Shown: in pieces, positions 33,916-45,246 of the stretch
Layout: every line of letters begins with the position of its first letter
Position numbering within the stretch: position 1 is the first letter of the stretch
Source: Thinopyrum elongatum
Taxonomy: Eukaryota; Streptophyta; Magnoliopsida; Poales; Poaceae
DNA: 64,000 nt
Assembly (NCBI GenBank): GCA_011799875.1
Contig: CM022303.1
Span: 424,260,483 to 424,324,482, forward strand
Direction of reading: 5' to 3'
Notes under the pieces: generated by a model
Told to the model about the DNA's origin: nothing
What the model saw: only the letters and a program-made list of their open reading frames with translations
The model's database searches: none
Made by a program: the position numbers and the translations under genes

Positions 33916-36900
33916 GCCGGACTGCTTCCGAGGTGGTGCACCACCTCGGTCTTGGGCTGATTTTTTGCGGAGTTTTTTTATTAGTGCAATTTATTCTCTG
34001 CCGAGATATATAGCGAGTAGCCCTCAAGGTGTGTGTCGGCCTCAAACCTGAGATCCACCTGAGGATCGTAATCTCCTCGGAAATTGTTTTGCACTTTGTA
34101 AATTGTCTGCATTGAATCATCAATGCAGTAGCACCCGAGCCACTGGTCGGGTGGCAACATCAGATCATGGGATCGATGTAACCCGTTAATGGCTTTTAAG
34201 TGAGAAGCGCGAAGCCCAGTAGCCCCCAAGCCTTAATGTGGGCACAGGTGGCCAAATTAGGGACCGATATCTGCTTGACAGAAAATTTTGTTGTGTTTAA
34301 CACAGACTTCTTGGAAAAGAGAATAAAGATCTCTTAAAGGAGCTAGAGCTAGCGAAAGCCAAGCTCGCTAAGGTCGGCCCCAAGGGACATAATAGATAGG
34401 AAATCAATGCCAATAGGGAATTATGAGAGTGTTATGTCAGCTACTCGGTTGTCTCAGCGAGATGGTGCCCTTGACTCTTTAAAATATGGGTTGTAGTAAA
34501 TTGACTTTACTCACAATTTATGTGTAATGATTCTATGTATCCAAGTACTTTACATCATTAATGCTCGGATCTGAATTGTACAAAATTTTGTTGACCGACC
34601 ATCAGCTTCAACCTCCTCGGCCAGTAGCCGGGGAGTGTTTATCCCACTTTATAAAGCCTTTATGAGGGCAAAGATTTACGGAAAACAAGGCAATTCGGCC
34701 ATACAGTTTTATAAACAAAGGCACACGAAGAGATATGTTATATTACTATTTAACATAAGAAACATCTTCTGGAAAAATAGTTCCTTTATAAATTCGTTTT
34801 CCCAGTCTATCATGTTGACCATAATCATGAAACCTTACCTCCGATCAATGTGGGAGGAAAATATTGAGGATTTAGTTTGGGGAAAGTTCCCAAACTCTGT
34901 GGTCTTAATGAACCAAAATTTTCACTTCCGTCATTGCTGACCAATTATATTCTTAAGATGGCTAGCTTTCAGCTTCACCCAGTCTGAGGTACTAACCCGG
35001 ATGAACCAAAAGTAACAATCACAGAGGTGCTCCCTTTACCCCCTAGCCGAACTATCGGGAACGTAGGGGGAAAGCACAAGAGCCAGGCAACCCAGCTTAG
35101 CCAAAATCTTAAGTCAAATTTGATGCATATTTATGGCTTTATAATGATAATTACAGAAGGCAACGGCTTGTATATTGAATACAAATGCTGATGAGATATG
35201 TTTATTTTGACTCCATTGCGACCGTTTATCATTTGAAAGTGGCCCATCGTTGGCTTCTACCCCTTTGATGATGCTATGCAGGGTGTTTCCATAGTTACAA
35301 GACAACCCTTAGCTGACGTCTTGGTGCCCGGAGGCGGTTGCATTAGCAAAAATGAGGCAATCAGATATGCAGGCTTTATAACTTTCACTTAGTCATAGGG
35401 GCTTAAAATTCAGAGGCCAGTTACTAGCCCCTGATTAGTGTTCGGCGTCAGCCGAGGTAAAGCCATTAACACTTCGGCCAATTTTATGAAATGTCCATTG
35501 TTTACCACGAGGTAACCTCTATCGATCTAGAGTTTGACACAGTCATCAGATCGCTGACCAGTTTACGCTCATTGTGATAGTCAGTTTTTGGCTTTCTCCA
35601 CTGAGGTACTTGACCAGTTAAACCAGAAGTACAATCGCAGTGGTTCTCCCTTTACCCTTAGCCGAACAATCGGGAATGTAAGGAGTAAGCACAGGAGCCG
35701 GGCAACCCAACTATTGACCGAAGACACAATTCGAAACCGATGCATATAAAGCAATATCCGAGAATGTTTTGCTGAGGACTCCATGGAGTACCTCGGCTTT
35801 TGGTGGGTTCGGCTCTAGCTCCAGCCCCCCGTTGATATTGCTGATGCTTTAAAGGCATCTAGCATTGCACTGCGAGAGTTATGTTGGAGACACATAAATA
35901 GGTTAAAAGTGCCATAAGCTTGGAAAACCAAAAACTCACATAAAAACTTTACGTCTAAATTAGATCAAGTCTTTTTTGTGCCAATCCAAAATTGGTCTTC
36001 AAAATAAATTTGTGCTTTCGTCATGCTTTATCATGATCCATCTGATCTCTAGACTTTAAGTAGGCCAGCCTTCGGCTTCAACCTCCCAATCGCGAAGCGG
36101 AGTGCTTCTCAAAGGCCAGTTTAGCAAACTAAACTCGAGCAGCTTTAGAGAGAAACTAGGCCATCTGGCTATTGACCGTACACTCGAGTCGAAAAAGGAG
36201 TGGTAGAGAAAGACTTTGCAATGACTTAGAAGAAAACACTTATTGTAAAATGGCTCATATAAATTTAAGAGCCTCCAGTTAATATGGGAAAAGAAGTATT
36301 TTTAACAAACTAAGTTCTTAGCAAACAACTTTTTTGTTTACCACAAATAATGCTTGGTCGAACCGAACAAAAATTAAAAAATTAGAAAAAATTGAACGTG
36401 AAAGCGACTTAGCTGGTTAATGTGCTCGGTGTTGATGACGTGGTCCAAGCTTGTGGCGGGATGAAGATGCCCATTGATCTCTGACAGATCCAACATGGTG
36501 CGTAGTCCTCGGCCGGGCTGAGGTCCTAGCCTCCGAGCCGGTTCCGAGGTGCCCGATCAAAGAGCTCGGTTTGACGAAGTGGAAATGCATCACGGTTAAT
36601 GCGGCAAGGCGAGGGCCCCGGTCCAGCAGAGGTGACTTCGGAGCCCCTACGCAGCCGACGTGTCGAAGCAGGTCGGCCAGTTGGACGTCGGAGTGAAGAG
36701 GTGATGGCACAGCTATGCCGACGCAGGGCAGCGCACCAAGGTGACGACACAATTTGGTCGACGGAGGCAGAATGACGACGTTGGCATGCCAAGGAAACCG
36801 CATGACACAGTCGAAGTTGATTACCTGCACACACAAAACAGTGCAAGCAAGAAATAATAATAGTTGAAAAGGTGCATAATTTATTTATGCGAAGTGAATA

Positions 36901-37470
36901 ATACGATGAATATGGCGTGAATGCCGAGGTCGACTCGATGTCATGACGGCGTTATGGCGCGGCGATATCGACACAGGTCGGCCGGCCAAGATGACAGCGA
37001 GAGGCTGGCCAGACCGACGCTACGTACAAGTGTCGATGAAATATCTCTGCAAAAATAATGCAGTGCAAAACAACAGAAAATATTCTATGTGTAATAATTT
37101 TACGTGCTAAGCGAATAGCACTACAAAAAAAGACACATCCGTGACATTTTGGCCTGAACGATTTTTTTCTGTCATGCTTATGACACTTCTATGATGATAA
37201 TTGTGACAAAAACATGTATGATCATAGATGTGGTGGGCTCCTACTTCTATGACAAAAAATAATGACAGAAAATGGGCTTTTCATCCTGGGCGGACCGGAG
37301 ACGCACCTACATGACATTCTTTGGGACGTCCATGACAGAAAAAATCGTGGTAGAAGCGAGGGCGAGGAAAATATCGGGGAGTTCTCGGTTACGATGGGTG
37401 GTCGGGGCCGAGCGATGCACGGAGGTTTGCATGTTTCTCTCGTGTACACGCGTGTGTGCGAGGCATTGGC

Positions 37471-37645
37471 TAACTGAACCCGAGCGATCGCACTAGCTAC
37501 GTTACTGAACCGGAGTGATCGATCCCTTGGCTGTTAACTGAACCCGAGCGATTCATTCATTGCTGACTGAACCCAAGCGATTCCTTTGCTTCTGCTAACT
37601 GAACCCGAGTGATCGATCACTGCTGCTGCTTACTGAAGCCGATCG
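37471..37645. repeat. ~30-bp repeat array (AACTGAACCCGAGCGATC), six copies
   Basis: The copies start near 37471, 37503, 37532, 37562, 37592 and 37629. They lie 350-530 bp inside the terminus, where CACTA elements carry binding repeats for their own DNA-binding protein. Confidence 0.8.
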
Positions 37646-37689
37646 AGCCCCCGTGCGAGATGTAGCCAGCTGGTGTTGGGTTGCCTCTC

Positions 37690-38395
37690 GATGAACAGTG
37701 ATCGTTGCTGCCGTGCGCACGGTACATAGAATGAGTCGAGACGTGGTGTGTCGAGCCGGTTGGTTGGCTGTGGATGAACAGTTCCCGGTGGGGGTTGGAT
37801 GAACAGGACCCCGTGGTAGCAGGCCATTGCCGCTGGATGAACAGGACCCCGAGGAGGCTGCCGCACCCCAGCCGGTTGGGGGTGGATGAACAGGACACCG
37901 TGGAGGCTCTATGAATAGTAACCGGTGGAGGCTGTATGAACAGTAGCTGGTGGAGGCTGGAGGAAGTCGACGGTGGATGAACAGTAGCCCGTGGAGGCAG
38001 GAGCGATGCAGTAGACGGTGGATGAACAGGACCCCATTTCGACCATAGGCGCTCCAACAGAAGTCCGTTTCCTCCGTTTTGCGGTACACGAGACCCCTCC
38101 CGATCAACAGGACCCCGTTTCGACCGTAGGCACTCGAACAGAAGTCCGTTTCCTCTGTTTTGTGGTATGCCAAACCCTTCCCGATGAACAGTACCCAGTT
38201 TCGACCGTACGCGGTTGAACAGAAGGCCATTTCCTCTGTTCTTCGGTACGCCAGACCTCGTTTTGACTGTTCCGTCCAAGCCGGTTGGCTCCCGATGAAC
38301 ACGACGTATTCCGACCCAGTCGGTTGCCTCCCGATGAACACGACGATGTTTCCTCCGTTGCGACCCAGCCGGTTGGCTGCCGATGAACAGGACGA
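37690..38395. repeat. GATGAACAG-containing repeat cluster
   Basis: About fourteen copies of GATGAACAG or near variants, usually followed by GACCCCG or TAGCC, are spaced 22-110 bp apart. The open frames on minus across this stretch come from the repeat and show no domain. Confidence 0.75.
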
Positions 38396-38629
38396 CGTCG
38401 CTGTACGTGTTCGAGACCCCACCCATATGTACATACATAGTCGTATTTACTTTCTTGCAGCATGGTTGTACGTACGTGTACATGATATAGACGGGACTCC
38501 GTGACATGCTACGTCCATGCCTCTAGTATGACATGTGCCGCTCCTTACTCGGCCACCGTTCATCGCTGTAGAGAGACCGATCGACAAGTATGTACATACA
38601 CGTTCGCGACCAGACAGACAACGCTACGT

Positions 38630-41090
38630 ACGCTTTGACCGGATGGGTCCCAGCTGTCAGGGAGGGTAAGGACGCACTTCCTTGCGTGTGAAGATATAGC
38701 TGGTGGGTCCCAGCTGTCGGGGGGAGAATCATTTTTTGCCTGTAGTATGGACGCACTTCCTTGTGTGTGAAGATGTAGCTGGTGGGTCCCAACTGTCAGG
38801 GGGAAAAAGTTTTTTTTCACAAAATACGGTGGCCCTTCCGATGGGTCCCTGCTGACAGGTGGAGGAATCATTATTTTGCGCGTAATAAGGAGGCACTTCC
38901 TTGCTGCGGCCGTGGACCCAGCTGTCAGCCTCTCCACGTACAGTCCTCTTCCGATGGAAGTCGTTCCTTGGCCACGTTGACCACGCCGCGTCGAGAGCAC
39001 CAAGGCGGGGATGACGGCAAGGCCTAGGAAGGGAATGACCAGGAGCCAGGGAAGACTCGGCAGTTGTTTCCCACGCGGAGGGGAGTACGAGGGTTTACTG
39101 CTTCGGCTGTAGTGTGAGGCTGCTATCACTGGAGAATAATAGGAGGTCTGGGTGAGTACAGGGATGGCCAGGCCAGCGATGGTTGTAGGGTGGGACAGTG
39201 AGGCCTGCACGGCAGGCGATGGTTTGGGCGGCTGGAGCAAGAAGACCAGAGGTTGAAGAAGCACGACGGGCGTTGGATGGACAAAGTACGGTCGCTGCAG
39301 CTAGAATCATTTATATTGACTAAGTTGACAAATCATGCGTCGCCGTCAACTTAGTAGGCCTACATGTCAGCCTCCAAATATGGTGGGTCCCAGCTAGCTG
39401 GGGGAGTATTCATTTTTTTTTTGTGTAATAAGGAGGCATTTCCTTGCGTGCAAAGATATAGCTGGTGGGTCTGAGCTGTTAGCGGGAGGAACATTTTTTT
39501 CGTGAAATACAGAGGCCCTTTCAGTGGGTCCCCACTGTCAGGTGGAGGAATCATTATTTTGCATGTAATAAGGAGGCACTTACTTGCGTACGGCTATGGA
39601 CCCAGCTGTCAGCCTCTCCACGTATAGTCCTCTTCTGATGGATGTCATTCATTGACCGCGTTCACCGCGCCGCGCCGATAGCACCAGGGCGGTGGATGAC
39701 GGTGAGGCCTAGGAAGGGAACAACCCGGAGGCAGGGAAGACTTGGCAGTGGTTGCCCACGCGGTGGGGAGTGTGAGGGTTTACTGGTTCGGCTGCCGTCG
39801 CCGGAAAATAACAGGAGGTGTGGGCGAGTAGAGGAATGGTCTAGCCAGCGATGGAGTAGGGTGGGGCGGTGCGGCCTATGCGGCAGCACAGCCGGCCACA
39901 GGGGGCGGGAGGAGGCAGTCCCACCGGTGCTAGTTTGGGCGTCTGGAGCAAGAAGATCAGATATTGAAGAAGCAGCACGACCGTTGGATTAACATCCAAC
40001 GGTCATTGCTGCTAGAATTGTTTGTGGACTAAGTTGACAAAGCCTTTCGTACACGTCAACCTAGTAGACCCACAAGTCAGCCTCCAAATCTATCCCAAAT
40101 AGCATACAACCCGAAATTTCTAGCCATATTCAAATTAATTTAAAAAATAAACATACTTAATTTAAATCCAATGAAATTTTACCCGCACAAAAACAATAAA
40201 ATTTAAAATATCAAAATCCGAAAGAAAAAAGTATTTTGGAACTAATTGCTTGTTTACTGTATTTTTTTTATTTTACAGCCCATTTCTTATTACTTATAGC
40301 CCATTTCTTATTACTTATAGCCCATTTTCTAGGCAAGCCCGAATGCATCCCTCCTTGTCTTGAAAGGTTTCCGGCCCAACAGGGCGTAGAAAAGCAAGTA
40401 GGCCTGCGTTGGTTATTCTGCAAAAAACAACATAGCTGGGCTAGCCATTTTCAGGAAGGATAAAAACTGGGCTGGTCATGTGGTAAACATATGAAATAAA
40501 AGCCTGGGCTAGACGGGCCACAACTCCCGCACAACCCATTTGATACCCTTCTCCGTCCCGAAAACAAAAAAAGAAAATACTGCGCGCGCTGCTGGGTCCC
40601 GGGTGTCAGCCGCTCCTTATGCAGTTATCTCGCTTATTGACTACGTTGACAGTGGTGTGCGACCCAGATGTCAGGAAACCATCAGGAGGAACCCTTTGCT
40701 TGCCTACTGCCATGATCCTGGTGGGTCCCTACTGTCATCCTCACCATGTATAGTCATCTCCTTATTCCTCTCGATTGTTGACCATGTTGACAACATCAGA
40801 GGGTGGCACCGCGGCGAGCAAACCAAGGCGGAGGACGATAGTGAGGCCTCGAATGGGAACGAACAGGAGCCGGGGAAGATGCACAGAGTTTTAGGGTGCG
40901 ATGTGGCCGTGATGCGTGCGCGGTAGCACAACCAGCCGTGGGAGGCAGGAGCAGGCGGTCCCGCCGGCGCTGGTTTGGCTTTGGCGGCTGGAGGAAGAAG
41001 AGACTGAAGAAACACGACAGACATTGAATGTCAATCCAATGGTCAAGGTTGGCACAATCGTTTGTTGACTAAGCCAACACCACATAGCAT
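38630..41090. repeat. Triplicated ~720-bp block in the Cac1 subterminal region
   Basis: The segments 38630-39357 and 39370-40080 are direct copies. Both contain GGTGGGTCCCAGCT, CCTTGCGTG, CAGCCTCTCCACGTA, GACTAAGTTGACAAA, in the same order. A third, shorter and more diverged copy lies at about 40585-41090. No coding is seen. Confidence 0.75.
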
Positions 41091-41453
41091 ACTTTTTTAA
41101 AGGAAGAAAAGAAAAAAGTAGGCTTGTTCGCCAGATAACATTCCCAAAACTGTGACCGTTTGATCTTGCGTCGCAACTAAAACTGCCAGGAAAATGCGTT
41201 CGTTTGCCATCCTCCTCCCAGGGAATGTTCGCCACATAAGTGACTAGCACCCTTGGTTTTCAACCTAGTGGTCTTGGGTTCGAGTCGCAGGAACCCTCAA
41301 TTTTCTCCTCCTTCCTTCCTCGCAAAAACAAAATCAAAGACTTGAGAAGGCGTACAAAACAAGCTAGTGTACCAGTAAAGAGACGTTGCTGAGTTTTAGA
41401 AAAAAGAGAGACGTGCTCCTGTAGCTGGTTCGAATCCAAACCTAGACTATGAC

Positions 41454-41462
41454 TATATATAG
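41454..41462 (+). promoter_or_regulatory. TATA box of the GRF gene
   Basis: TATATATAG lies about 22 bp before the first ATG (41484) and 103 bp before the second (41565). The spacing therefore favours 41565 as the real start. Confidence 0.6.
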
Positions 41463-41564
41463 TGCTATGCTACTCTGCAAGTAATGAAACTGACATATCC
41501 AACATTCGCTTCTCCTCTTCTCTACTTACTCTGCCTAGCATCAGAAGCTCTGGCCGCAGCAACA

Positions 41565-42244
41565 ATGTCCACTGGCGGCTCGTCCACCTGCTCGTCAGCA
41601 GGCAACAACCAAATATGCGCCAAGTCACCACCCGTACCATCGCCTGTGGGTCTCATCACACCCCCGCCGGCACCCGCACCGCAGCTGGTTGCTCATTGCA
41701 ACCCGCTGCCGTTGGTGTGGTGCCACTGCTGCAAATCACGCAGAGTCATCCGTCGCGTCTCAACCACAATCCTCAAACCTGGCCGAGTCTTCTACAAATG
41801 CCCGAATCATGGGGTAATAATATGTTTAAGTGTTGTTCGCCTGCCTTCAGTTGCTGATTTTTTTAATAGTTTGGTTGATGATCTTCCAATTTGATTCGTG
41901 CAGAAAAGGGAAGATTCATGTGATTTGTATTTATGGGGAGTTGTTGATGTGGGGAATGGAACTACGCTAATTATTTGGTTAGCCAAGGAATCCCAATACC
42001 AGCAGGTTGGGGTGTTGGACAAGTAACTGAAGGAACGGCAGAAGAGGAAGATGTAGAGCAGAAGGTTAAAGATGCAGTTCCTCTGATCATGGCCAAGCAA
42101 TAGCTACTGAACAGCCTTGACAGCAATGAGGAGATGAAAGAGCTTGTGAAGATAATGGGCAAAATCGTTGTGCTCTGTAGGATGATTGTCTCTTTATTTG
42201 CAGTGTATGTAGCACTCGTGATGTATTTAGTGGCTATGACATGA
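41565..42244 (+). pseudogene. GRF-type zinc-finger gene with C-terminal membrane helix, one frame break
   Basis: Exon 1 (ATG 41565, or 41484 with 27 more residues, to 41813) encodes a Pro-rich lead and then WCHCC, SRRVIRRVSTT and GRVFYKCPNHG. Intron 41814-41903 has GT/AG ends. Exon 2 starts KREDSCDLYLWG. Together these form a GRF zinc finger (four Cys, plus the conserved R-V, G-R-FY-C and C-x-LYxW positions), a domain that binds single-stranded nucleic acid in other proteins. The joined frame stops at 42024-42026. The next frame continues with an acidic stretch (GTAEEEDVEQKVKDAV), one stop, and a 20-residue hydrophobic helix near 42170-42240 ending at 42244. So exon 2 seems to carry one small indel and one nonsense codon. 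Small GRF proteins ending in a membrane helix are common in Triticeae. It converges on TNP2. Confidence 0.68.
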
Positions 42245-42753
42245 GCACTTTGCTGAAACTAGTAATGAATGAAACCTGTTTAGCAGGCTGGGCGTAGTGT
42301 TGTGAACATCTAATGATTTCTATTAACGAAAATCGGGGGGTATCCCCTTTTCCTCATAAACAAATAAATAGCAGAGGCCCTTTTGCTAATAAATAAATAA
42401 ATTAGTAGAGGCCCTGCGGGTCAGCTTCGTTCCCATTCGAAGACGTAGAGCAAATTGCACTCCAACAGCAAACTATGTCATCAAATACAAGTTTCACAGC
42501 CAAATATGAGTACAACTAAACAACAATGTCATCATGTTTTAGTCATCATACAATCACCAAACACAAATCAACATACATAATAAGTGATGTTCTCACAGCA
42601 AAATACTAAACAACAACTTCATCAGGTTTCAGTTGTCACAGCAAACACAGTTTCACATATAGTAGATAAAAAGTCATCTTCTCACAGGCAAATACGACAA
42701 AAGCAATCTAATCATCATCCGCAGCAGCAGCGTCAACATCTTCGCAATGTGTA

Positions 42754-44072
42754 TCAGTCTGAATTGTAATTCCCCCTAGTGTCATCTTCTTCTTCATCCT
42801 CAATGTCCTCGAACGTTGGCCTCTTATCCATCAACTCTCGTACGTCCACAGCCCGACAGGGAATCTTTTTGCCAGCCATATTGACGTGATGGTCCTCAAA
42901 GATACTATGAACTTCTATGGAATCTTCTACATCAGGAGCAGTGTAAGCATCATCTTGTTGTGCAACTTCATGAAATGAATTCCTCTGCTCAAACCTTTGC
43001 AATACTCTCCAGTCATCACTACGTGCATATGTGTCTTCCAAGAAAAATATCTGTGTTGCTTGATTTGCCAAAATAAAAGGCTCGTCGGTGTGGTACGCCG
43101 CCTTGACATTGATGGATTTGAAATAATCATCAGGTTTGGGTTTTGTGATCCTGGAAAACAGGTTGTACCAACGACAGCAGAACAGAACCACACATCGATG
43201 AACCTTGAAACTAGAGATATACTGCAACTGAACAATGTCGGTTATGTTAGCATACATTTCAGTTGTGTCATTGCCGTACGTATCTGTGCTCATGACGGCA
43301 CTGTTTTGTGTCTTCCTGCCTTCGTCGCGTGCAAGGGTGTTGTAGCGCACATCTCTAACAATGCAAGATTCATAATGTCTTACCCGAGTATCAGGACCAA
43401 TTGCTAGTGCGTAAAGGGCATCATTAACTGCCTGTCCATCCTCCCGCATCTTCTGAACCTATGGTTAGAAAATAGACAAGCTGATCATCTTATGTACTCA
43501 ATATATTAAAAAAACTAACAATGCAATTCAAAAGCTTACATGGCTCTTGAACCATTTCGCAAATCCTGCCATAACCAGTTTGTCAATGTTTCTTGCATTT
43601 TGCACCAGTAACTCCTTTTTGTAGATGTTGCACAACATAGTGATTGCGTCAAACATCCAAATATATAAGAATGTGTTGCAAGTTTAGTAGATTACGATGT
43701 ATAAGCTGCAGTACTTAGCACTTACTCGATATAAGGTAGAATCTCAGGATAGTTATTCAACACAAACCAAACCATTTTGTCCAAATCTTTAGGTTTGTCA
43801 TCTTGTCGACTCTTCCCTGTAACTCAAACAGAACAATCGAAAACATTGAGCTCGGGATTGTCTTCACCCACCTTTTTGCTATGCTGATCAGTTGTATCAA
43901 TGTATTTTGAGCAGAATGTCAACGCTTCTGTAGCAATGTAGGCCTCTGCAATGGAACCCTTAGGTCTAGCTATGTTCCTAACATAGCCCTTGAAAGTGCC
44001 TAGCCGCCTTTCAATAGGGTACATCCAGCCATACTGTACAGGACCTCTAAGTAGTGCCTCATCAGGTAGATG
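42754..44072 (-). pseudogene. Cac1 TNP2-type CACTA transposase, C-terminal exons, cut by Gyp4
   Basis: Three exons can be read on minus. Exon 44072-43726 holds DUF4218: HLPDEALLRGPVQYGWMYPI and RNIARPKGSIAEAYIATEAL, one in-frame TGA, then DLDKMVWFVLNNYPEILPYI and a GTAAGT donor. A middle exon ends at 43540 (RNIDKLVMAGFAKWFKSH, donor GTAAGC). Exon 43458-42754 holds DUF4216: VRYNTLARDEGRKTQNSAV, CVVLFCCRWYN, FILANQATQIFFLED, and an acidic tail. In the family the catalytic DDE domain lies upstream of DUF4218; here it is separated by Gyp4, which inserts within the HLPDEAL motif at 44072. The protein would bind the termini and excise the element. Confidence 0.88.
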
Positions 44073-44950
44073 TGTCGGATTCAGGGCTCCGCAGTACCAA
44101 GAAAGGTTCAAACTCTGGGGCGTGTGCGAAGAACTCAACCTCTCAAGCCTGCCTACTCGTCGCCCCCAAGCCTAGCTCGATTCACATGAACAAGGAAGAA
44201 GATGAACATGGTAGTTTACCCAGGTTCGGGCCACCTTGCGGTGTAAAACCCTACTCCTGCTTTGTGGTGGATTGGCCTCATGAGGGGCTGAGGATGAACT
44301 AGTACGGTGGATGAACAACCTCACGAGAGCTTGGGGATGCAGATGAGTCGATCAGGTTCGGATCCCCCTCTACAGTGGTGGCTAACCTATATTTATAGGG
44401 GCCTCGGTCCTCTTCCTCCAAATCGTAGGCGGGAAGGGATCCCACATTGGCCAATTTGAAAGGGGACAAGTAGTACATCTTATCCTGACGAAAGGTGGTC
44501 TTCGCCTGCAAAGCCTCTGGTCGTGACGCAGCAGTGGGCTCGACGATGACATCCGTCCTGTCGTCCTGGCGGTCTTGGTCTTGTAGCACTGGAATGGAAA
44601 CCTTTGTTAGGCTCCTTGGGAACCCGCGTCTGTGCTTGCCACCTTAGCACCAAAGGGGAAACTGCCTCCTCTGCGCCCGCTGGCGCCCGCCTAGCCTTGG
44701 TAGTCATGGCTTGCGTCATCGCAACCTCCTGAGGTTGGGTACCTGCATAGAAATCTCCGCTCCTCAGGAGGCAGCCTGGGGAGGCCGCCCCCTCGGGAGG
44801 TCTTGGCGTCGTCCGCCTCGCGAGGCTTGGCCCCATGCGAGGGTCTTGTCTTGATAGTCTTGTGGGTGGGCCATACCAGGCCGTTGATGGGGCCACGCCG
44901 TGGGCTGCAGGCAGGCAAGTCTGGGTACCCTGGTTCCCAGAACACCGACA
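44073..44950 (-). repeat. Gyp4 3' LTR (878 bp, minus)
   Basis: Plus reads TGTCGGATTC to AACACCGACA. CTATATTTATAG at 44387-44398 is the TATA box on minus. CCTCGCGAGG lies at about 44817-44826. Confidence 0.92.
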
Positions 44951-45246
44951 TTAGCCCCCGGGCCCAATGCGCGCTCGTACTTGGCTTCGAGGCGAAGCCA
45001 AAGGGCAAGGGCGAAGCGCCGTAGGCCCTAATCGCTTGCGGGCCAGGCTGACGTGTGGCGCTTGATGGGACGTGGGCGTCTCCGCTTCCCACGATGCCTC
45101 GGCAACTGCCCAGGCTGACAAAAGGCTGGCGCGTGCTACCGAGTCATCATTGCTCTCCCTTCGCCTTGCTCTAGATCCCCTTTCTCCCAGCCGAGGACAT
45201 CTCCAGATCCGGCCGCGCTCTTCCCCCTTCCTTCAAGATCTCATGA

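Larger units (their letters stand above)
32949..37118 (-). mobile_element. Gyp5: 3' LTR and non-coding internal part of another LTR element
   Basis: A 414-bp LTR is followed on the right by GTAGCCCCCCTGAACC, which on minus is a polypurine tract, so the element is in minus orientation. The 3.75 kb of internal sequence up to the Cac1 insertion is non-coding: I see no gag or pol motif on either strand. It contains tandem repeats (33611-33781, 33790-33915) and a duplicated block in which 34980-35110 resembles 35597-35760 (GAGGTAC, TCCCTTTACCC, GCCGAAC, CGGGAA, AGCACA, GCCGGGCAACCC in the same order). The 5' end is not in the window. Confidence 0.7.
37119..44072 (-). mobile_element. Cac1: CACTA transposon, left terminus to TNP2
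   Basis: The terminus CACTACAAAAAAAG begins at 37119 after TAG (37116-37118, the likely 3-bp TSD half). A long repeat-rich subterminal region (37119-41400) is followed by a GRF zinc-finger gene on plus (41454-42244) and the C-terminal part of a TNP2 transposase on minus (42754-44072). The CACTA start, subterminal repeats and TNP2 DUF4216/DUF4218 domains together identify a CACTA (En/Spm) element. The right side is interrupted by Gyp4 within the transposase, and the right terminus is beyond the window. Confidence 0.9.

Noticed and set aside
34635..34940. 101-codon plus frame in the Gyp5 internal region.
   Set aside because: It shows no gag, pol or other motif, sits in AT-rich sequence and lacks conserved context; treated as chance.
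37595..38507. Overlapping minus-strand frames of 279 and 296 codons.
   Set aside because: They lie exactly over the GATGAACAG repeat cluster and two frames are open at once, as expected for a GC-rich repeat. No domain or start context is seen.
40236..40463. Small frame with a hydrophobic repeat (HFLLLIAHFLLLIAHFL) resembling a membrane peptide.
   Set aside because: It is produced by a 21-bp tandem repeat (AGCCCATTTCTTATTACTTAT) in Cac1 non-coding sequence.
41230..41440. Two tRNA B-box-like motifs (GGTTCGAGTC near 41279 and GGTTCGAATCC near 41428), suggesting a tRNA gene or SINE.
   Set aside because: No A box at the right distance, no cloverleaf can be folded around either, and no A-tail or TSD. 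Kept only as chance matches within Cac1.
41484..41564. Signal-peptide-like N-terminus (MKLTYPTFASPLLYLLCLAS) on the GRF gene.
   Set aside because: The TATA box is only about 22 bp upstream of this ATG, so transcription would start at or after it. The second ATG at 41565 is the likelier start.
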